Source: Variovorax sp. IB41 (GTDB lineage: Bacteria > Pseudomonadota > Gammaproteobacteria > Burkholderiales > Burkholderiaceae_C). Taken from it: DNA of 64,000 nt. Shown in pieces: positions 59,774 through 64,000 of the stretch. Under the pieces are notes generated by a model. The model made no database searches, was not told the origin of the DNA, and saw nothing but the letters and a program-made list of their open reading frames with translations. The translations under genes and the position numbers were made by a program. Position 1 is the stretch's first letter. The number at the start of each line of letters is the position of its first letter. The stretch covers positions 1 through 64,000 of the forward strand of contig NZ_JAEFCB010000020.1 of NCBI RefSeq assembly GCF_016405905.1, read 5' to 3'.

Positions 59774-60651
59774 GCCGCCGTGTCCGCGACGCCCTGCAGC
59801 AGCCGCTCGACCAGCACGTTGGGCGGCCCGGCGCGCCACACGCCATAGGACTCCGACTGCACCACTGGCCGGTCGAGCGGCCTGAACACCGCGCCACGCA
59901 GCGCCGAGTTGCGCATCGCCTGCGGCACCAGCGCGACGCCCATGCCCTGCGACACCAGCGACACGACGGCCAGCCAGTGACGCACCTCATGCCGCACCTC
60001 CGGCAGGAAACCCGCATCGGCGCAGATCGACAGGATGCGCTCGTGATAGTCGGGTGAGGCCTCGCGCGAGAACAGCACGAAAGGCTGGTTGCGCAGATCG
60101 GCCGGGGCCAGCACCCGCTTGCGCGCCAGCGAATGCCCCGCGGGCAGGCAGCACACGAAGGGCTCGGTCAACAGCAGGCGGTGATGCAGTTCAGGCGGCA
60201 TGCGGCTCGTGTGGACGAAGCCCAGGTCCAGCCGGTCGTGCAGCAGCTCGGCGATCTGCACGCCCGAGTTGAGTTCGTTCAGCGTGATGCGCACCGCAGG
60301 GTGCTTGGCCTGGAACGCGCGCAGTGCCGGCGGCAAGCCGCGGTAGAGCATCGCGCCGACGAAGCCGATGCGCAGCCGACCTGCCGAGCCGCTCGCCACA
60401 TCGCGTGCTTCCGTCGCCGCCTCTTGCGCCTGCTGCAGCAAGCGCCGCGCAGAGACGCGCAACGCCTCGCCCGCGTGCGTAAGCCGCACCTCCTTGCTGT
60501 TGCGCTCGAAGAGCCGCGCGCCCACCGACTCTTCGAGCTGGCGGATCGCGACCGACAGCGGCGGCTGCGAGATCGACAGGCGCCGCGCCGCGCGGCCGAA
60601 GTGCAGCTCTTCGGCCAGCACGGAGAAATAGCGCAGGTGTCGCAGTTCCAT
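59764..60651 (-). CDS. LysR-family transcriptional regulator
   Basis: Encodes 295 residues. The HTH begins MELRHLRYFSVLAEELHFGR, then SISQPPLSVAIRQLEESVGA, as in the CbbR/BenM/CatM-like group of LysR. The effector domain starts near residue 92 (GRLRIGFVGAMLYRGLPPAL). It is divergent from the acyl-CoA dehydrogenase operon, and the 101-base gap carries a near-ideal LysR dyad at 60672-60697. It is therefore the likely regulator of that catabolic operon. Confidence 0.94.
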   Translation of the reverse strand: MELRHLRYFSVLAEELHFGRAARRLSISQPPLSVAIRQLEESVGARLFERNSKEVRLTHAGEALRVSARRLLQQAQEAATEARDVASGSAGRLRIGFVGAMLYRGLPPALRAFQAKHPAVRITLNELNSGVQIAELLHDRLDLGFVHTSRMPPELHHRLLLTEPFVCCLPAGHSLARKRVLAPADLRNQPFVLFSREASPDYHERILSICADAGFLPEVRHEVRHWLAVVSLVSQGMGVALVPQAMRNSALRGAVFRPLDRPVVQSESYGVWRAGPPNVLVERLLQGVADTAAQA

Positions 60652-60671
60652 GCAGCTCCATCCATAGGCAG

Positions 60672-60697
60672 ATCGAATCGAACAAGACCAATTCGAT
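60672..60697. promoter_or_regulatory. LysR-type recognition dyad
   Basis: ATCGAAT (60672-60678), twelve bases, ATTCGAT (60691-60697). This perfect dyad has the form and spacing expected of a LysR recognition site. It lies 56 bases before the acyl-CoA dehydrogenase start and 21 bases from the LysR start. Confidence 0.7.
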
Positions 60698-60752
60698 ATT
60701 AGACACGGATCGTCGCAGCTTCAACAATGCGGCGAACCCAGGAGACAAATGC

Positions 60753-62474
60753 ATGCCTGAAAACGCCGCACACGCCGCGCCGCAAACCGCGCACGCCCAT
60801 CCGATTCCCGACCGTCACGGCCAGAACCTGTTCACCGCCGACACCGAGCTGCACGGCCTGCTCGCGCTCTACCTGCCCGACGATCTGCGCACCCACATGC
60901 AGCCGCACTTCGAGCGCCTGGGCGGCCTCGCCGGCGGCCTGCTCGACGAGCTGGCCAGCACCGCCGACCGCAACCCGCCCACACTGAAGCAGCGCACCCG
61001 CACCGGCCTGGACGAGCAGACGGTCGTCAAGCACCCGGCCTATGTGGAGATGGAGCGCCTCGCGCTCAGCGAATTCGGCCTGGCCGCGATCTCGCACCGC
61101 GACGAAACGCTGGGCTGGAAGGGCAAGATGCCGCCGCTGGTCAAGTACGTGCTGACCTACCTCTTCGTGCAGGCCGAGTTCGGGCTGTGCTGCCCGGTCT
61201 CGATGACCGATTCGCTCACGCGCACGCTGAAGAAATTCGGCGAGCCCGAACTGGTCGCGCGCTTCCTTCCACGCCTGACCTCGCTCGACTTCGACGAGCT
61301 CGCGCAAGGCGCGATGTTCATGACCGAGCAGGCCGCCGGCTCGGACATCGCGGCCACCGCGACGATGGCACGGCGCAAAGACGACGGCAGCTGGCGCATC
61401 ACCGGCGACAAGTGGTTCTGCTCGAACCCCGATGCCGATTTCGCGATGGTGCTCGCGCGCGCCGAGGATGGCGCGGCGGGCATGAAGGGCGTGTCGCTGT
61501 TCCTGCTGCCGCGGCGGCTGGAGGACGGCAGCCTCAACCACTACCGGATCATTCGCCTGAAGGACAAGCTGGGCACGCGCTCGATGGCCAGCGGCGAGAT
61601 CCGGCTCGAAGGCGCGGTCGCGTACCTCGTCGGCGAAGAAGGCCGCGGCTTCGTGCAGATGGCCGACATGGTGAACAACTCGCGCCTGTCGAACGGCGTG
61701 CGCGCCGCGGGCCTCATGCGCCGCGCGGTGGCCGAGGCCGAATACATCGCCGCCGAGCGCCGCGCCTTCGGCCGCACGCTCGACCAGATGCCGCTCATGC
61801 AGCGCCAGCTCGACAAGCTGCGCCTGCCCGCCGAGCAGGCGCGCACGATGGTGTGCCAGACCGCGCTCGCGCTCGCGCGCTCCGACGCCGGCGAGCCCGA
61901 TGCGTATGCGCTGCTGCGCATCCTCACGCCGCTCATCAAGTTCCGCGCCTGCCGCGATGCGCGCAAGGTGACGGGCGATGCGATGGAAGTGCGCGGCGGC
62001 TGCGGCTACATCGAGGAGTGGAGCGATCCGCGCCTCGTGCGCGATGCGCACCTGGGCTCGATCTGGGAAGGCACGAGCAACATCGTGGCGCTGGACGTGA
62101 TCCGCGCGGTCAAGCGCGAAGGGTCGCTCCCGGTGCTGCGCGCGCACTGCGAGAAGCTGCTCGCCGATGCGGCCCTCGCGCCCGCTTTCGCCAAGGCCCT
62201 GCGCGATGCGCTGGCACGCGCCTCGGCGCTGGCCGAGACCGCGGCGCGCGAAGGCGGCGACGTGCTCGCGCGCCAGGCCGCATCGGCGCTCTACCACTGC
62301 ACGAGCAGCATCGCGATGGCGTGGGAGGCTGCGAACAGCGGCTCGGCACCGCGCCTGCGCTGGGCTCAGCTGGTGCTGCTGCACCGCGTGCTGCCGCGCG
62401 ATCCGCTCGCGCCCGATGCGATGCCCGCGGACTGGAACACCACTGCGGCGCGTGCCGCGGAAATCACTGCCTGA
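60753..62474 (+). CDS. Acyl-CoA dehydrogenase (AidB-like)
   Basis: Encodes 573 residues, longer than the usual 380, as in the AidB/ACAD-11-like branch. Its features are FMTEQAAGSDIAATATMA and GDKWFCSNPDADFAMVLARA for FAD and substrate binding. RLKDKLGTRSMASGEIRLEG follows, and RGGCGYIEEWSDPRLVRDAH holds the C-terminal active-site segment. The C-terminal 130 residues are an all-helical extension. It would oxidise an acyl-CoA to the enoyl-CoA. It starts an operon with a Bug receptor and a CoA-transferase, which suggests uptake and activation of an organic acid. Confidence 0.9.
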   Translation: MPENAAHAAPQTAHAHPIPDRHGQNLFTADTELHGLLALYLPDDLRTHMQPHFERLGGLAGGLLDELASTADRNPPTLKQRTRTGLDEQTVVKHPAYVEMERLALSEFGLAAISHRDETLGWKGKMPPLVKYVLTYLFVQAEFGLCCPVSMTDSLTRTLKKFGEPELVARFLPRLTSLDFDELAQGAMFMTEQAAGSDIAATATMARRKDDGSWRITGDKWFCSNPDADFAMVLARAEDGAAGMKGVSLFLLPRRLEDGSLNHYRIIRLKDKLGTRSMASGEIRLEGAVAYLVGEEGRGFVQMADMVNNSRLSNGVRAAGLMRRAVAEAEYIAAERRAFGRTLDQMPLMQRQLDKLRLPAEQARTMVCQTALALARSDAGEPDAYALLRILTPLIKFRACRDARKVTGDAMEVRGGCGYIEEWSDPRLVRDAHLGSIWEGTSNIVALDVIRAVKREGSLPVLRAHCEKLLADAALAPAFAKALRDALARASALAETAAREGGDVLARQAASALYHCTSSIAMAWEAANSGSAPRLRWAQLVLLHRVLPRDPLAPDAMPADWNTTAARAAEITA

Positions 62475-62497
62475 TTCATAAAAAACGGAGACATCTC

Positions 62498-63484
62498 TTG
62501 CGACACCTCACTCACCTCTTTGCCGCGGTCACTACCTGCGCCGCGCTGCTCGGCGCATCCCCCGCCGCGCAAGCCCAAGGCCCTTTCCCTTCCAAGCCCC
62601 TGACGCTGGTCGTGCCCTTCCCACCGGGTGGCCCGACCGACGCGATGGCCCGCACGCTGGCCGCCGAGATGAAAGACCGCCTCGGCCAGCCCATGATCGT
62701 GGAGAACCGCGCGGGCGCGGGCGGCAACATCGGCGCCGAGTACGTGGCGCGCGCCGAGGCCGACGGCCACACGCTGCTGTTCGGCACCTCGGGGCCTCTG
62801 GCCATCAACGCGAGCCTCTATCGCAAGATCAACTACGACCCTGTCAAGAGCTACGCGCCGGTGATCCAGGTCGGCTACCTGCCGAACATCCTCGTGGTGA
62901 ACCCGGCGCTGCCGGTGAAGACCGTGCCGGAACTCGTCGCCTACGCCAAGGCCAACCCGGGCAAGCTGAGCTATGCCTCGTCGGGCAACGGCGCCTCGTC
63001 GCACCTGGCGGGCGTGCTCTTCAACTCGGTGGCCGGCACCGACCTGCAGCACATCCCCTACAAGGGCACGGGCCCGGCGCTCAACGACCTCCTGGGCAAC
63101 CAGGTGAGCATGACCTTCACCGACATCCTCACCGCGCTGCCCTACGTGAAGGCCGGCAAGCTGCGTCCGCTGGGCGTGGCGACACTCGCGCGCTCGCAGG
63201 CGCTGCCCGAGGTGCCGACGATTTCGGAGCAGGGCTACAAGGGCTACGACGTGAGTGTGTTCTTCGGCATCGTCGCGCCGGCCGGCACGCCCGCGGACCG
63301 CGTGGCCAAGCTCAACCACGCGTTCGCCGAAGTGCTGAATTCGCCCAAGGTCAAGCAGATGTTCGCGGCGCAAGGGCTCGAAGCCTCGGCCGATACGTCG
63401 CCGCAGAAGCTCGGCCAGTTCATCGTGAGCGAATCGGCCAAGTGGAAGGACGTCGTGAAGAAGTCCGGCGCGCAGCTCGATTGA
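62498..63484 (+). CDS. Bug-family tripartite tricarboxylate transporter receptor
   Basis: Encodes 328 residues from TTG 62498, with GGAG seven bases upstream. The start choice is supported because the signal peptide (LFAAVTTCAALLGASPAAQA) begins just after it. The mature protein has LTLVVPFPPGGPTDAMARTL, VENRAGAGGNIGAEYVARAE and GQPMIVENRAGAG, the Bug family hallmarks. It should bind a carboxylic acid. No TctAB permease gene is near. It is cotranscribed with the dehydrogenase and the CoA-transferase. Confidence 0.93.
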   Translation: MRHLTHLFAAVTTCAALLGASPAAQAQGPFPSKPLTLVVPFPPGGPTDAMARTLAAEMKDRLGQPMIVENRAGAGGNIGAEYVARAEADGHTLLFGTSGPLAINASLYRKINYDPVKSYAPVIQVGYLPNILVVNPALPVKTVPELVAYAKANPGKLSYASSGNGASSHLAGVLFNSVAGTDLQHIPYKGTGPALNDLLGNQVSMTFTDILTALPYVKAGKLRPLGVATLARSQALPEVPTISEQGYKGYDVSVFFGIVAPAGTPADRVAKLNHAFAEVLNSPKVKQMFAAQGLEASADTSPQKLGQFIVSESAKWKDVVKKSGAQLD

Positions 63485-63517
63485 CCGAATGATGGATTGC
63501 GAAGGCACCGTACTGAA

Positions 63518-64000
63518 ATGACATCCCCCCAAGGCGCCCTCGCGGGCATCCGCGTGCTGGACATCTCGCGCATCCTGGGCGGCCCGTACTGCGGCCAGAT
63601 CCTGGGCGACCACGGCGCCGACGTGCTCAAGGTCGAGCCGCCGCAGGGCGACGACACGCGCACCTGGGGCCCGCCCTTCAAGGAAGGCGTGGCCTCGTAC
63701 TACCACGGCCTGAACCGCAACAAGCGCGTGCAGCACCTGGACTTCTCGACCGAAGAAGGGCGCGAGGCACTGCTCGCGCTGGTGGCCGAGGCCGACGTGC
63801 TGATCGAGAACTTCAAGACCGGCACGATGGAGCGCTGGGGCATCGGCTACGAGGCGCTGTCGCAGCGCTTTCCGCGCCTCGTGTGGTGCCGCGTCTCGGG
63901 CTTCGGCGCCGATGGGCCGCTGGGCGCGCTGCCCGGCTACGACGCCGCGGTGCAGGCCATGACCGGCATCATGAGCATCAACGGCGAGGCCGATGGCGGC
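63518..64000 (+). CDS. Class III (CaiB/BaiF) CoA-transferase, partial
   Basis: The first 161 codons lie within the window and the gene runs off the right edge. The start MTSPQGALAGIRVLDISRIL leads into GGPYCGQILGDHGADVLKVE, then RNKRVQHLDFSTEEGREALL, typical of family III transferases. These move CoA between carboxylic acids. The catalytic Asp is usually near residue 170, just beyond the window edge, so it cannot be checked. It follows the Bug receptor by 33 bases. With the dehydrogenase it forms a likely acid-catabolism operon. Confidence 0.92.
   Translation, partial: MTSPQGALAGIRVLDISRILGGPYCGQILGDHGADVLKVEPPQGDDTRTWGPPFKEGVASYYHGLNRNKRVQHLDFSTEEGREALLALVAEADVLIENFKTGTMERWGIGYEALSQRFPRLVWCRVSGFGADGPLGALPGYDAAVQAMTGIMSINGEADGG

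Overview
The window looks like a chromosomal segment of a high-GC betaproteobacterium of the Comamonadaceae, most likely Variovorax or a close relative (inference). The signs are the rpsL-rpsG-fusA-tuf order, a cysteine-free HemB metal site, many LysR regulators, solute-binding proteins of the Bug/TctC, TRAP and Liv types, and short palindromic repeats. I saw no rRNA, tRNA, CRISPR array, transposase or prophage. Most genes are housekeeping or catabolic.

Layout. 1-3.5 kb: leftward str operon (rpsL, rpsG, fusA, start of tuf) with a readable promoter. 3.6-7.5 kb: leftward run hemJ, VanZ-like, thioredoxin-like ferredoxin, small hydrolase and D,D-carboxypeptidase. 7.5-10.1 kb: a candidate small RNA in the gap before hemB, then corA. 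10.1-12.1 kb: two small exported repeat proteins and a LysR regulator, with a similar box upstream of both small genes. 12.1-15.5 kb: dienelactone hydrolase, chromene-carboxylate isomerase-like protein, SDR, MarC, EVE protein. 15.5-24.2 kb: leftward catabolic block (esterase, AraC regulator, livHMGF, acyl-CoA ligase, Liv binding protein). 24.3-30.3 kb: purT, hydroxyacyl-CoA dehydrogenase and crotonase pair, serine hydrolase, coaX, BON-LysM protein. 30.4-35.7 kb: an inverted-repeat element, rhodanese, and a TRAP operon whose large permease carries an inserted repeat domain and which ends in a small lipoprotein. 35.7-41.2 kb: an exported PEP-synthase-like protein, glutathione reductase, ketopantoate reductase-like protein, LysR. 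41.3-47.1 kb: a binding-protein ABC importer operon running into a LOG-like protein and AMP nucleosidase. 47.2-52.9 kb: TctC protein, ArsR/P450 divergent pair, flavin-binding-fold protein, GST, LysR. 52.9-60.7 kb: an envelope lipoprotein pair, a NodIJ-type exporter, the ohrR-ohr peroxide module, DUF2855, srkA, LysR. 60.7-64 kb: acyl-CoA dehydrogenase, Bug protein and the start of a class III CoA-transferase.

The most unusual items are: (a) a 59-bp repeat that carries a short in-frame ORF and supplies the Shine-Dalgarno of two unrelated genes at the same 65-nt spacing; (b) a PEP-synthase-like protein with a signal peptide and reversed domain order; (c) a TRAP permease with a roughly 190-residue insertion containing four 9-residue repeats; (d) a structured element at 30.4-30.7 kb; (e) a promoter-to-terminator unit without a gene at 7.5-7.7 kb. 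Several clear operator dyads (ArsR, OhrR, LysR) allow testable regulatory predictions.
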